Origin: Pseudomonas sp. TH31
GTDB lineage: Bacteria; Pseudomonadota; Gammaproteobacteria; Pseudomonadales; Pseudomonadaceae
Length of the DNA stretch: 64,000 nucleotides
Reading direction: 5' to 3'
NCBI RefSeq assembly: GCF_016650815.1
Contig: NZ_JAEKEZ010000010.1
Span: forward strand, 62,001 to 126,000
Under the pieces are notes generated by a model. That model did not search any database, was not told where the DNA came from, and worked only from the letters and a program-made list of their open reading frames with translations. Each line of letters opens with the position of its first letter. Position 1 is the first letter of the stretch. The translations under genes were made by a program, and so were the position numbers. This document shows, in pieces, positions 1 to 10,544 of this stretch.

Positions 1-959
1 ACGAGCAAAACGGGAAAACCCATAAGGCTTTCGCCCAACGCGAAGTGTTGCTGACCGCCGGGGCGATCAATTCACCGCAGTTGTTGTTGCTCTCGGGCAT
101 CGGCCCGGCAGCCGAATTAAGGGCTCTGGGTCTGAACGTGATTCACGATCTGCCCGGCGTCGGCAAAAGGCTCAACGATCACCCGGACACCGTCGTCCAA
201 TACCGGTGCAAAAAACCGGTGTCGCTCTATCCGTGGACCACCGCGCCGGGCAAGTGGTGGATCGGCGCCCGTTGGTTCGTCACCCATGACGGACTGGCAG
301 CGAGCAATCATTTCGAGGCCGGGGCGTTTATCCGTTCGCGGGCCGGGGTCGAGCATCCCGACCTGCAACTGACCTTCATGCCGTTGGCGGTGCAACCGGG
401 CAGCGTCGATCTGGTGCCGGATCACGCATTCCAGATCCACATCGACCTGATGCGTCCTACCAGCCTGGGCAGCGTCACCCTGAACAGCGCCGACCCTCGA
501 CAGCCGCCGCGCATCCTGTTCAATTACCTGAAAACCGAGCAGGATCGAGCCGACATGCGTGCCGGTGCCCGGCTGGTGCGCGAGATCATCGAGCAACCGG
601 CGATGGCCGCATTTAAAGGTGAGGAATTGGTGCCCGGCGCTCACGCCCAAAGCGACGAAGCGCTGGATACGTGGGCCAGAAACGTGACGGAAACCGGCTA
701 CCATGCCAGCGGCACCTGCAAAATGGGACCGATTGGCGACCCGCAAGCGGTGGTCGATCCACAGTTACGGGTGCACGGCCTCGACGGCCTGCGAGTAGTG
801 GACGCCTCAATCATGCCGATCATCGTCAGCGGCAACACCAACGCGCCGACAGTGATGATCGCGGAAAAGGCCAGCGACCTGATTCGTGGCCTGCCAGCGC
901 TGCCGATGGCTGATGCACCGGTCTGGAGCCATCCGCAGTGGCAGACTCGACAACGATAG
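1..959 (+). CDS. GMC-family oxidoreductase (choline/alcohol dehydrogenase type), 3' part
   Basis: FAD-dependent alcohol oxidation enzyme of the glucose-methanol-choline family, cut by the left edge of the window; the frame is open from base 3. Seen: the GMC signature GAINSPQLLLLSGIGP near the start of the visible part, and the C-terminal catalytic block with GYHASGTCKMG (catalytic His) and SGNTNAPTVMIAEKA. The closest family members by these motifs are choline dehydrogenase (BetA)-like proteins, but the substrate cannot be read from sequence. It is followed after 9 bases by a GlxA-type regulator and lies near a betaine-aldehyde-type dehydrogenase and a choline-type binding protein, which supports an amino-alcohol substrate (inference). 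Confidence 0.9.
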   Translation, partial: EQNGKTHKAFAQREVLLTAGAINSPQLLLLSGIGPAAELRALGLNVIHDLPGVGKRLNDHPDTVVQYRCKKPVSLYPWTTAPGKWWIGARWFVTHDGLAASNHFEAGAFIRSRAGVEHPDLQLTFMPLAVQPGSVDLVPDHAFQIHIDLMRPTSLGSVTLNSADPRQPPRILFNYLKTEQDRADMRAGARLVREIIEQPAMAAFKGEELVPGAHAQSDEALDTWARNVTETGYHASGTCKMGPIGDPQAVVDPQLRVHGLDGLRVVDASIMPIIVSGNTNAPTVMIAEKASDLIRGLPALPMADAPVWSHPQWQTRQR

Positions 960-968
960 AGATCACTC

Positions 969-2032
969 ATGATTAATCAGTCGTCCAACAGCACAGAAAG
1001 TCGCTTCACCTGGCGCCGTGGCGATGTCGCGCCGTTGCGGGTCGCGGTGTTGCTGTTGCCGTCGTTTTCCAACTTCGGCCTGGCGGCGGTGCTGGAACCG
1101 TTGGCGATTGCCAATTGGCTGACCCAACGCCAGATATTTGAATGGTCGCTGTTGTCGCTGGACGGCGAACCGGTGCAGGCCAGCAATGGCCTGACCACCG
1201 TAGCCAACGACGGCCTGCGCGCCGATCAAGGTTTCGATGTGTGCCTGGTGATCGCCAGTTTCGATGTGCACAAACACAGCCGCAACCTGACGCTCAAGAG
1301 TTGGCTGCGTAAACAGGCGTTGTTCGGCGCGGTGTTGATGGGCGTCGAAACCGGCACCGAACTGCTGGCCGCCGCCGGGGTGCTGGACGGTTATGAAGCG
1401 GCCGTACATTGGGACAACCTGCAAGGCTTTCAGGAAAGCTATCCGCGGGTTCACGCCAAGCCGCAGCTCTATACGCTTGAGCGCCAACGCATGACCTGCG
1501 CCGGCGCCACCACCACGCTCGACATGCTGCTCGGCTGGATCGGCCAAAGCGTCGACAGCGACCTGTCCCGGAAATCGCCATGCACCTGCTGATGGGCCAT
1601 GTGCGGGCGCCGGCCGATAACCAACTCGACGGCGGCCTGAGCAACACCGGAATGTACGGCAGCAAGATCCGCCGCGCGGTGCAGTTGATGGAAAAAGCGT
1701 TGGAGGAACCGCTGGATTGTGAGGCGATTGCCGGTCAGGTCGGGCTCTCGCGGCGGCAACTGGAGCGTCAATTCAAGCATCAAACCGGCCTGTCGCCGCT
1801 CAAGTACTACATCACGCTGCGCTTGGCCAAGGCCCACAGTTTGTTGCAACAGACGCGCCTTAGTGTGGCGCAAGTGGCGGCGTGTTCGGGGTTTGGTTCG
1901 CTGGAACATTTCTCCCGTACCTACCGTGCTCGCTTTGGCTGCCCACCCAGCGAAGACCGAAGCCAGGTCTTTACCGCCCCGGTGATGCGCCAGCCTTTAA
2001 GCAAGGCGCATCGCCCGGCCGAGGCGGACTGA
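969..2032 (+). CDS. GlxA-family AraC-type transcriptional regulator (frame broken by a one-base indel)
   Basis: N-terminal DJ-1/PfpI (class I amidotransferase-like) domain (residues about 20-190, LRVAVLLLPSFSNFG) followed by an AraC HTH domain (about 230-330, with EAIAGQVGLSRRQLERQFK and AQVAACSGFGSLEHFSRTYRARFG). The first frame stops at 1592 and the second runs from 1580. Reading CCCGGG instead of CCCGG at 1567-1571 joins them through REIAMHLLMGHVRAP, the normal linker of this family, giving 354 aa. GlxA-type regulators such as GbdR and CdhR control glycine betaine and carnitine catabolism in Pseudomonas. The neighbours suggest this one activates the surrounding oxidation genes (inference). 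Confidence 0.85.
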
Positions 2033-2074
2033 TTTATAACCAGCCAAGAAAGTTTCAGGCGAAAAATGCTCGTT

Positions 2075-2134
2075 GTAGCAGCTGGCGAAGCCTGCGTTCG
2101 GCCCGAGCCGAGCGCAGGCTTCGCCAGCTGCTAC
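2075..2134. repeat. REP-like inverted repeat between convergent genes
   Basis: Two arms reading GTAGCAGCTGGCGAAGCCTGCG and its reverse complement are separated by a short loop. The right arm overlaps the stop codon of the minus-strand aldolase gene. The same arm sequence forms the long inverted repeat at 61230-61361. It probably acts as a hairpin between the convergent regulator and aldolase genes. Confidence 0.8.
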
Positions 2135-2865
2135 GGCATTAGCCGATAGCCCGGCTCTTCTTCATCCAGAATCCCCATCAGCGCGTTGAAATGCTTGTCG
2201 GCAAAACCTGGGTAATCCAGCCATTGCCGGCAAGTCTTGCGGGCGATCTCGTCGCTGGTAATGCGCAGTTCGCGGCCGGTTGAGAGTGCGGTGATGTAGG
2301 TCTCGCAGGCGCGCTCGAAATAGTACAAATCGTCGAACGCCTGGGCGATAGTCGGCGCCGCCACCAGCAGGCCATGGTTGCCCATCAACAGGATCGGTTT
2401 GTCCCCGAGCAAATGGCTGACGCGCTCGGCCTCGTCACCCAAGCCCATGCCGTCGAATCCGTTGTCGATCACTACGCGCTCGAAAAAGCGCATGGCGTTT
2501 TGTTCGATGGGTGGCAATCGTGAGTCCGCCAGGCAGGCCAGCGCGGTCGCGTATCTGGAATGGGTGTGCAGGATGCACCGCGCGTGGGGCTGGTTACGGT
2601 GCAAGGCGCTGTGCAAGGCCCATGCGGTAATGTCCGGCGCGTCCGGGCGGTCGAGGCTGGCCGGGTCATCGGCGTTGACCAGCAGCAAGTCACTGGCCTT
2701 GATCCGCGAGAAGTGCTTGCCGTAAGGGTTGATCAAAAACTCCCGACCGTCCCCCGACACCGCCACGCTGAAGTGATTGGCGATGGACTCGTGCAGGTTC
2801 AGCCGCGCGGCCCAGCGAAAGGCGCAGGCCAGGCGGATTCTCAGTTGCTCGACAGGTTGATTCAT
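2131..2865 (-). CDS. class II aldolase/adducin family protein
   Basis: 244 aa, the usual size for the class II aldolase (AraD/FucA-like) fold. Seen: ILHTHSRYATALACL, the metal-binding HxH motif of the family, and LLMGNHGLLVAAPTIAQAFDDLYYFERACE, the conserved NHG segment. The family includes sugar-phosphate aldolases and epimerases as well as decarboxylase-like members, so the reaction is not assigned. It is transcribed divergently from the aldehyde dehydrogenase, with about 200 bases between the start codons. The stop codon lies inside a REP-like hairpin. Confidence 0.85.
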   Translation of the reverse strand: MNQPVEQLRIRLACAFRWAARLNLHESIANHFSVAVSGDGREFLINPYGKHFSRIKASDLLLVNADDPASLDRPDAPDITAWALHSALHRNQPHARCILHTHSRYATALACLADSRLPPIEQNAMRFFERVVIDNGFDGMGLGDEAERVSHLLGDKPILLMGNHGLLVAAPTIAQAFDDLYYFERACETYITALSTGRELRITSDEIARKTCRQWLDYPGFADKHFNALMGILDEEEPGYRLMP

Positions 2866-3068
2866 CGTGTGCCCTCAGCGTGGTAAATCGGCTTTTCGGC
2901 AGTGTAGAGAGACGCCGCGTCAGCACTTGATGGGAAACGACATTGGCTGCCGTTATTTCGCGGCGCTGGCACCGTGAAAAAACGGCGTGCTTATGCCGCG
3001 TTTGATCAAGAGCAGCGCTGCCGGCACCGCCATAGTGAGCGCCACGACCCACTTGGCTGGAGACACCG

Positions 3069-4544
3069 ATGTTGCAGATTCCGTTGTTTATTGCGGGGTT
3101 TGGCAGGCGCCGCAGCAGGCGCGCTACCGGGCGGTGATCAACCCGGCGAATGAAAACGTGTTGGCCGAAGTGGCGGTGGCCGGGCCTGTTGATGCGCAAC
3201 TGGCGATCAGTGCCGCGCGCCAGGCATTTGATCAAGGCCCCTGGCCAACGATGGCCGTCACCGAACGCGCGCAACTCATGCAGCGGATCGCCGGGTTGAT
3301 CGAAAAGGATGCCGAGCATCTGGCACGTCTGGAAACCCTCAACGCCGGCAAGACCCTTGGCGAAAGCCTCGGCGACGTCGGTAATGTGGTCGCCACCTTT
3401 CGCTTCTATGCCGCGCTGCTGGAAACCGAAAGTGCCAGCGTCAACAGCCATGCGCCGGCCCATGTCATCAGCTTCAACCAACGCGAACCGGTGGGCGTTT
3501 GCGCGTTGATCGCGCCGTGGAATTACCCGCTGCTGCAAGCGGTGTGGAAGATCGCCCCGGCGCTGGCCGCCGGCAACACCGTGGTGTTCAAGCCCAGCAG
3601 CCTGACGCCGATGACTGCGCACCGGTTGGCTGAGTTGCTGGCTGAAGCGGGTTTGCCGGCGGGCGTATTCAACCTGCTCTGCGGTCCAGGCGATGTGGGT
3701 GAACTGCTCGCGGCAAGTGGTGACGTGGACCTGGTATCGCTGACCGGTGGGGCCGGGGCCGGCGGCAAGGTGATGCGTGCGGCCAGCGGTAACTTCAAGC
3801 GGGTGGCGCTGGAATTGGGGGCAAGAATCCGAACATCGTGTTTGCCGATGCCGATTTCGAAGTGGCGCTGGATCAAGCGCTGAACGCGGTATTTTTCAAC
3901 GCCGGGCAGATCTGTTCCGCCGGTTCGCGGTTGCTGGTGGAGGACGGGATTCATGATCGATTTGTCGAGGCATTGCGCAAGCGGATTTTGAAGATTCGCC
4001 TGGGGGACGGCCTCGATCCACTGACGCAAATGGGACCGCTGATTTCGGCCGGCCAGCGCGATCAGATCCTGACGATGATTGCCGGCGCTGTTGAACAAGG
4101 CGCGACCTTGCTGGCCGGCGGCACAATTGCGGAGCAGTTCGAACGGGGTTTCTGGCTGCGCCCGACCTTGCTCGGCAGCGTCCGTGCCGACATGCGCATT
4201 GCCCGGAAGAAGTCTTCGGTCCGGTGATCACCGTCGAGCGCTTCAGCGGCGAAGCCCAGGCACTGCAGTTGGCCAATGACACGCCCTACGGCCTGGCCGC
4301 CGGGGTTTGGACCAAGGACCTCGGCAAGGCCTATCGGATGGCCAAACGGCTGCGGGTCGGCACCGTGTGGATCAACGACTACAACGCCGCGTTTCCCCAG
4401 GCACCGTGGGGCGGCTTCAAGTCCAGTGGCATCGGCCGCGAACTGTCCCGCGCCGGGCTCGATGAATTCACCGAACTCAAGCACATCTACCTCAACACCG
4501 AACCGGCGCCGTTGAACTGGTTCGGAGTTGATCAGTTGGGCTGA
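3069..4544 (+). CDS. aldehyde dehydrogenase, betaine-aldehyde-dehydrogenase type (frame broken at three sites)
   Basis: NAD(P)-dependent aldehyde dehydrogenase, 492 aa after correction, the family's normal length. Start chosen at ATG 3069, behind the ribosome site GGAGA. The frame breaks at 3095-3098 (four G, five needed), 3817-3821 (five G, six needed) and 4202-4206 (CCCGG, CCCGGG needed). The repaired protein reads MLQIPLFIAGVWQAP at the N-terminus, LELGGKNPNIVFADADF, and REEVFGPVITVERF. Other motifs are PWNYPLLQAVWKIAPALAAGN, the catalytic Cys in FFNAGQICSAGSRLLV, and PWGGFKSSGIGREL. The GQICSAGSR form resembles BetB/GbsA enzymes. With the GMC oxidoreductase it could oxidise an amino alcohol to the acid in two steps (inference). 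Three losses in one gene could also mean decay. Confidence 0.85.
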
Positions 4545-4585
4545 AGCCATGAGCCCAGTCAGCTAAGGAGTGAACACCGCAGCAC

Positions 4586-4677
4586 CTGTGGGAGCGAGCC
4601 TGCTCGCGATAGCGGCGTGTCAGGCAACATTTTGTCGGCTGAATGATCGCTTTCGCGAGCAAGCCCGCTCCCACAGG
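4586..4677. repeat. REPIN (paired REP, GTGGGAGCGAGCCTGCTCGCGA type)
   Basis: Left arm starts CTGTGGGAGCGAGCCTGCTC and the inverted right arm ends GCAAGCCCGCTCCCACAG. This is the pseudomonad REP doublet type. It fills the gap between the aldehyde dehydrogenase and the binding-protein gene; I see nothing else there except the ribosome site of the next gene. Confidence 0.85.
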
Positions 4678-4805
4678 TTCTGCGCCTTGACTGACTGGCA
4701 CTTTGGTAAGCGCCCCACCACAGGCAGGCTTTTGCATCACCCCACAACAACAAGACCGCCACACCCCAAACCGCTGCCGACGTTTACCTTCGAGGAGTTG
4801 ATCCC

Positions 4806-5741
4806 ATGAAAGCCTTGCTCTTGCTTGCAACCCTTACCCTGCCGTTGATGGTGCACGCAGCGGAACCTGAATCCTGCGCCACCGTGCGGTTTTCCGATGT
4901 CGGCTGGACCGACATCACCGTCACCACCGCCATCACCAGCGAAGTGCTGGAGTCCCTCGGCTACACCACCAAAACCACCCTGCTGTCGATCCCGGTGACC
5001 TACCGCGCCCTGGCCGCGGGCAAGGACCTGGACGTGTTCCTCGGCAACTGGATGCCCACCACCGAAAACGACATCAAGCCCTTCCGTGACGCCGGCACCG
5101 TGGAAACCGTGCGCGCCAACCTGCACGGCGCCAAATACACCCTGGCCGTGCCGGATTACGTGTACGACGCCGGGCTGCACGACTTTGCCGACATCGCCAA
5201 ATTCAAGGACAAACTCAACGGCCAGCTCTACGGTATCGAACCGGGCAACGACGGTAATCGGCTGATCCAGAGCATGATCGACAAGGACGCCTTCGGCCTC
5301 AAGGACTTCAAAATCGTGGAGTCCAGCGAAGCCGCCATGCTCTCGCAACTCAAGCGCGCCACCCGCAAAAACGAATGGATGGTCTTCCTCGGCTGGGAAC
5401 CGCACCCAATGAACACCCGCAACAAGATGAAGTACCTCAGCGGTGGCGATGAGTACTTCGGGCCGAATTTCGGCCAGGCGACGGTTTATACCAATGTGCG
5501 CAAGGACTACCTCACGCAATGCAGCAACGTCGGCAAGTTACTGCAGAACATGGAGTTCAGTCTGGCCATGGAGAACCAGTTGATGGACGCGGTGTTGAAC
5601 CAGAACCAGAAGCCGCGGGCGGCGGCGAAGGCGTGGTTGAAGGCAAATCCACAGGTGCTGGAAGCTTGGTTGGTGGGGGTGAGTAGTCGGGATGGGCGCG
5701 ATGGGGTGAAAGTGGCCAGTGCCAGCCTGACCGGTCAATAA
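4806..5741 (+). CDS. choline/betaine/carnitine ABC transporter periplasmic substrate-binding protein
   Basis: 311 aa with an N-terminal signal peptide (MKALLLLATLTLPLMVHAAEP). It belongs to the OpuAC/ChoX/CaiX/ProX group: VGWTDITVTTAITSEVLESLGY near the N-terminus, LGNWMPTTENDI, a Tyr-rich PDYVYDAGLHDF segment, and FLGWEPHPMN supply the aromatic residues that form the quaternary-ammonium cage in this family. A good ribosome site (GAGGAG) precedes ATG 4806. No permease or ATPase gene adjoins it, so it probably works with a Cbc-type core transporter elsewhere, as CaiX and BetX do in Pseudomonas (family knowledge). Confidence 0.88.
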   Translation: MKALLLLATLTLPLMVHAAEPESCATVRFSDVGWTDITVTTAITSEVLESLGYTTKTTLLSIPVTYRALAAGKDLDVFLGNWMPTTENDIKPFRDAGTVETVRANLHGAKYTLAVPDYVYDAGLHDFADIAKFKDKLNGQLYGIEPGNDGNRLIQSMIDKDAFGLKDFKIVESSEAAMLSQLKRATRKNEWMVFLGWEPHPMNTRNKMKYLSGGDEYFGPNFGQATVYTNVRKDYLTQCSNVGKLLQNMEFSLAMENQLMDAVLNQNQKPRAAAKAWLKANPQVLEAWLVGVSSRDGRDGVKVASASLTGQ

Positions 5742-5778
5742 CGCCGAACACATTTTCCAATGCCAATCACAGCTCCCC

Positions 5779-5889
5779 TGTAGGAGCTGCCGAAGGCTCG
5801 GGCCGCGTTCGGACGAGCTTTTGACCTTGATCTTCAGCGGGCTCGAAAAGATCAAGGTCAAAAGATCGCAGCCTTCGGCAGCTCCTACA
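5779..5889. repeat. REP pair, GTAGGAGCTGCCGAAGGCT type
   Basis: Left arm TGTAGGAGCTGCCGAAGGCT and inverted right arm AGCCTTCGGCAGCTCCTACA. Between them are further inverted stretches (GACCTTGATC with GATCAAGGTC). Located just after the binding-protein gene. Confidence 0.85.
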
Positions 5890-5934
5890 AGGGATCTTCG
5901 TCGAACTCAAAATCTGTGTACGACAGTGACCCAA

Positions 5935-6024
5935 TGTGGGAGTGAGCCTGCTCGCGATGGCGGCGTGTCAGGCAACATTTTTGTCGACTGGACGGCCGCT
6001 TTCGCGAGCAGGCTCGCGCCCACA
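5935..6024. repeat. REPIN (GTGGGAG...CTCGCGA type)
   Basis: Arms TGTGGGAGTGAGCCTGCTCG and CGAGCAGGCTCGCGCCCACA. It ends 16 bases before the stop codon of the FhaB-like gene. Together with the preceding REP pair it fills the roughly 300-base gap at 5742-6039. Confidence 0.85.
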
Positions 6025-6039
6025 GGGAGGATGTGGTGC

Positions 6040-9000
6040 TTAGGTGTTTTTCTCGTCAATCCCGGCCTGCAGCGACTGGCTGTCGTAATGACCGCCAATC
6101 GTCACGGGGCCGAGTTTGACGCTGTGTTCACCCGCAGGCAAAACCTCGGGCTTGCTGCCCTCGGCTTTCGGTTTCTCTGGCAGATCGAGACCGGCCGTTA
6201 CACCGTAGTCGCGGTTACTCAGGTCCGTGGTACTGAGTTTGGAGCCACCCAGATCGACCCGACCTGCAGCCGAAACAATCCGTGCGCCGGTCAGTTGCGT
6301 GGCGCCGTCGACCTTCAGATCCACACCTTGGGTGCCGCTGATGCCGGAAGCCTGGCCGACACTGTCCTTATGCGCGTAACCGCCATCGAGTTTCAGCGTC
6401 GGCGTGTAATCCATCCCGCCAGCCACTTTGTCCTTATCAGCCGGTGCAGCCTTCTTGCCGGTCACCCCCAGATCCACATCGACCTTGGCGCCAGTCTGGC
6501 GGTCCTGACGACTCTCCACGTTCAAGTCGCCGCCGACCTTGCCGCTGACCGTCGCCGCATCAACTCGCGCGCCGGCCACATGCACATCCCCGGTGCTGTT
6601 CAACACCACGCTGTCAGCCTTGATCTGGCTATTCTGCTGAGTGGTGCCCTGCAGATAATCGACCCCGACCTTGGCCCCGGCATTAAAGCCGTGATCACGG
6701 GTGGCGACGTTCTTTTCATCGACGACAGCCGGTGTGCTGTTGCTCAGGTTGCCGCCGGCATTCAGCGCGACATTCCAATGGGTACGGTTCTGCGTGGACT
6801 GGGCCGACTCCTGATTGATCCCGCCCTGCTGCGCATCAAGGCTGACGCTCGGGGCACTGATCTGGGTGCCTTGCAGGTGAATCGCATCACCGCTGAGGGC
6901 AATGTTGCCCTGACTGTTGAGCTGGCCACCGGTCAAGGTTTGAGTGTATTCGTTGACCCGGCCAATGTTGAAATTGCCGCTCAAATTGCCGCCCTGATCA
7001 GCGCTTTTCTCAGTGCTGGTTTTACTGCCACCGACCTTCAGGCCACCGCCAAGGTTGCTGCCCGAAGCAGTGTGCGTGTCGGTCGCCGCTTGCAGATCGA
7101 GTTTGCCGTCAGCCTTCAGTTCGATGCCGCCAGTCGTATCAACCTTCGTCCCTTGCAGGATTTGATCGCCACCACTGCTCAACACCACCGGGCCTTTGCC
7201 CTGAATGCTCGCCACCTGAGCCTGGCTGTCCCGGGTCTGTTTGCCGGTGTGATCGAGCTGGAAGCCGGCGCCAAGATCAACATTGGTGCCGTTGGTGCCC
7301 GGCGCCGTACCGACGTTCAGCGAGCCATTGCCGCGCAGGCTTGACGTATCACTGCCCCGACGGTCGTTGGCCTGATTCAGCGCCAGCTCACCGCCAGTCT
7401 TGATCGAAACCCCGCCCTGCCCGCCATCGAAATGGCTGCCTTCAAACTGACCATCGCCGCGCAGGTTGATGTTCACCCCGTCGCTGCCGGCATAGTTGCC
7501 AGCCACTGCGGTGGAACTGTCCTTGCGCGTCTGGCTGCTACCACCCGCACCGCTGCCGGCAACATTCACGTCTTCAGCGGTTTTGGTGTAGACCCGTACG
7601 TCAGCCTTGGCGTCCAGCGCCTGATCGGTGCTGCTGTGGGTGTTGCTCGCAGCGTTCGCCACCAACGCGTCGGCGCTGATGTTCACCTTGCCCGCACCCG
7701 CCTGATACTGCGTGCCCTGGTCCTGCAAGGTGCCGGCGACGTTGACGTCCACGGTGCCGCCCTTGAACTGGCTGACCACGGCGTTGCCGGTTTGCCCGGT
7801 GTGGCTGGTGTCCTGATGACCGATGGCCACGTCGATGCCGACGTTCGGTTGACCGAGGTTGGCCAGTGCATCCTTGTCCGGCACCTTGCCGTTCAACACG
7901 TCCTTGACCGCCCCGGCGATGGGCCGGGTAATGTCTTTGTATTCGACGTTGGCACCGATGTCCGCCGACCAGTTGCTCTGGTTATGGGTGCCGCTGTCGG
8001 TATTGCTCGCCGCCCGATTGTCGACCTCGCCCGCCGCAACATTCAAACCTTTGCCGGCATCCAGACGTGCGCCTTCAGTGCTGAGTTTGTCGGTGTTGAT
8101 GTTCAGGTTGCCGCTGCTTTGGACGCCGCTGGTTTGCGCCGTGGTTTTGCTGGCCGTGTCTTGCGAGGTGTTGTGGGCGAAATCGACACCACTGCCGGCT
8201 CGGTCGAGGCCGCCGGTGTAGTAGAAACCACCGCTGGTGCTGGTTTTATCGGTCGAAGTGCTGTGGCTGTCCTGCTCGGCCAGCAGCGAGACATGCTTGC
8301 CGGTCAGGGTCGCGTCACCGTTGATGGCTTTGACCTCGGCACCCTTGAGCGTCAGGTCGCCGCCCGCCACCAGTTGCACGTTGCCGCCGCTGAGGCTGGA
8401 GCCCTGCTGCTTGACGTCGTTACTGGTGACAGCTTGCTGCGTGTCTTGGTAATGCACACCGGCGCGGTACTGGCCGGCGTCCGGGGCGTTTTCCCTGGCG
8501 TAGGCGTCGAAGCCACGGGGCTCGGTGGTTTTGCTGCTGTCGCTGGTGTTTTGCGCAGAATGCACATTTACATCCCCGGCCGCATCAGCGCTCAGGGTGC
8601 CACCAGCCTTGACTGTGGAACCCGCCACTTCGATGTCCCTGGCGCTCTTGAGCTTGAGGTTGCTGTCGGAGCTCAGCTCGCTGCGCACGGTGGTGCTGTC
8701 GTTGGCGTTCTGCCGGGTTTCGTCCTTGCTGATGCCGAAGAATTTGCTGTCCTTGGCGTGGCTGTTGGCGTGGAAGGTGTCCTGAACGCCATCGATGATC
8801 AGCGACCCCTTGTCGCTGATGACGCTGGCCTCGGTGCCACCGCGCACCTGGCTGGCGCTGATGCGCACGTCGTCAGCCTTGACGATCAGTTTGCCGGCGG
8901 CGTTGACCTTGCTGCCCTGGTTTTGGGTTTTACCTTGATCGGCGTCGCCGGTCTTGCCGAAGAAACCGCCGCCGACCAGATCACCCGAGTAGCTGTTGTC

Positions 9001-10535
9001 GCTCTTGCGCTGGGTGCGGCTGGCGCTGGTGATTTCGACCTGTTTGCCGGCGAGGTTGATGTCGCCCTTGCCAGACAATTGCGCACCTTCGGAACGCAGC
9101 AATGCCGCCGTGGCCAGGGCGATATTGCCGCCCGTCAACTGGCTGGTGACGCTGCGTTGCTCTTCACTGCGGGTGTCCCAGTCGGCTTTCCACAGGTGTT
9201 TGCGATGGTTGCCCTGGTCGGTTTGGGTGTGACTTTCGGTGGCGGCGGTCAGGCGTAGGTCGCCGCCGCTCTGGACGTTTAAATGGTTGGCCGCTTCGAC
9301 TTTGACCGCCTTGAGTTCGGTGTCGCCACCGGCGGAAAACTGCGCATCCCGGCTGGCGAGAATCTGGCTGCCGTGCTGGCGCGAGTCGCTGTCGGTCTGG
9401 GTCCGGTCGTAGGTTTCCCAGGTGATGCCGAGGGTGCTGTTGTTCCAGTTTTCCGGGTTTGCTGAAGCTTGCGGCTTTCGACGGTGGTCAGGGTCAGGTT
9501 GCGTTTGGCGTCGAGTTTGACGTCGCGGCCACTGACGTCGGCAGCGGCCAGGGTCAAGTCTTTGCCGCTGTGCAGGCCGACATCGCCCTGACTGCTGCGC
9601 ACGCCGGCACGGCTGACATCGAGGCTGTCGGCAACGGCTTGGCCGCTGATGCTCAGGTCGCCAGCGGAACGAATCTGCACGCCATCGCGGCCCGCAACTT
9701 GCACCGGGCCCACCCGCACGCCTGCACCTTCGGCGGTGCTGACAATGTTGATACGCCCGGCCTGCATCGCGCCGAACAGGCTGGCGTCGATGCGTTGGTC
9801 CTGGGTGTTGCCGGCCGGGTCCACGGCTTTCACCTGGCCGGTGGCGTAATCCACCTGATTGCGACCGACCGTGAGGTTCAGTTGATCACGCGCACTGAGG
9901 CTGCCCTGGCTATCGATGCGCGGGGCGATCAGGTTGATCGAGCCTTCGCGGTTTTGCAGGCCTGCGCCTTGAATCTGCAAGCTGCCCGTCGCGTCGCGGG
10001 TGCTCAGGGCTTGCAGCTTGCCGTCGTTCAATTCGGGGCGACCGACCACGAGGTTGGCGTTCGGCGTGTTGATGAAACTGCCGCCGTTCACCGAGATACC
10101 GTTGGGGTTGGCCAACACGTAATCGGCGGATTTGCCGAAGATTTCCTGGGCACCATTGAGGGCCGAGGCATTACGGCTGATCACTTCGTTGAGGATCACG
10201 CTCGCGGCCTGGCCCCGAAACTGCGGGTTGGCCGCCAGTTGCCCGGCGAGCTGGGATTGCCCGGCCTGCAAGGCGTTGTTCAGCACCAGACCCTGGCGGT
10301 CGACGTTGTAGTCCAGAAACTGGTTATGCGACAGACCGGAACCGTTGGGCGCAACGATGTTGACGATGGGCACGCCGCCCTGGGTTTGCAACTGCGCCGT
10401 GCCACCGGGACCGGGCGCAACCACCACGCCACCCGCAAGGGCGTTGGGCAGATGGGCAAGCAGGAACAGGCTGGCAATCGCCCAGCGCAGTTTGCCCCGA
10501 GGGGAAAGATGGAACGCAAATGTCTGTGCAGGCAT
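6040..10535 (-). CDS. two-partner secretion exoprotein, FhaB/HecA-like filamentous hemagglutinin (frame broken by a one-base indel)
   Basis: Secreted TpsA adhesin/exoprotein, 1498 aa after correction. Seen: an N-terminal signal region (MPAQTFAFHLSPRGKLRWAI...LAGGVVVAPG), then the TPS secretion domain (about residues 35-270) with ANPNGISVNGGSFINTPNANLVVGRPE (NPNG motif). The rest is a long run of hemagglutinin-type repeats (LSADAAGDVNVHSA, LSGGNVQLVAGGDLTLKGAEV and similar). The frame breaks at 9453-9457 (CCGGG for CCCGGG); repair joins QQTRENWNNSTLGITWETYDRTQTD. It is short for the family and ends in GIDEKNT with no VENN motif or recognisable C-terminal toxin domain. It is exported by the partner encoded just upstream. 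Confidence 0.88.
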
Positions 10536-10544
10536 AAAAACCTC

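Noticed and set aside
2987..3068. Upstream start at 2987 for the aldehyde dehydrogenase.
   Set aside because: The extension (MLMPRLIKSSAAG...) has no family similarity. It arises from the frame break at 3095; ATG 3069 gives the normal N-terminus MLQIPLFIAGVWQ after repair.
5821..9258. Two long plus-strand frames (507 and 608 aa) antisense to the FhaB-like gene.
   Set aside because: They mirror the repetitive exoprotein sequence, show no domain, and start inside REP elements or without ribosome sites.
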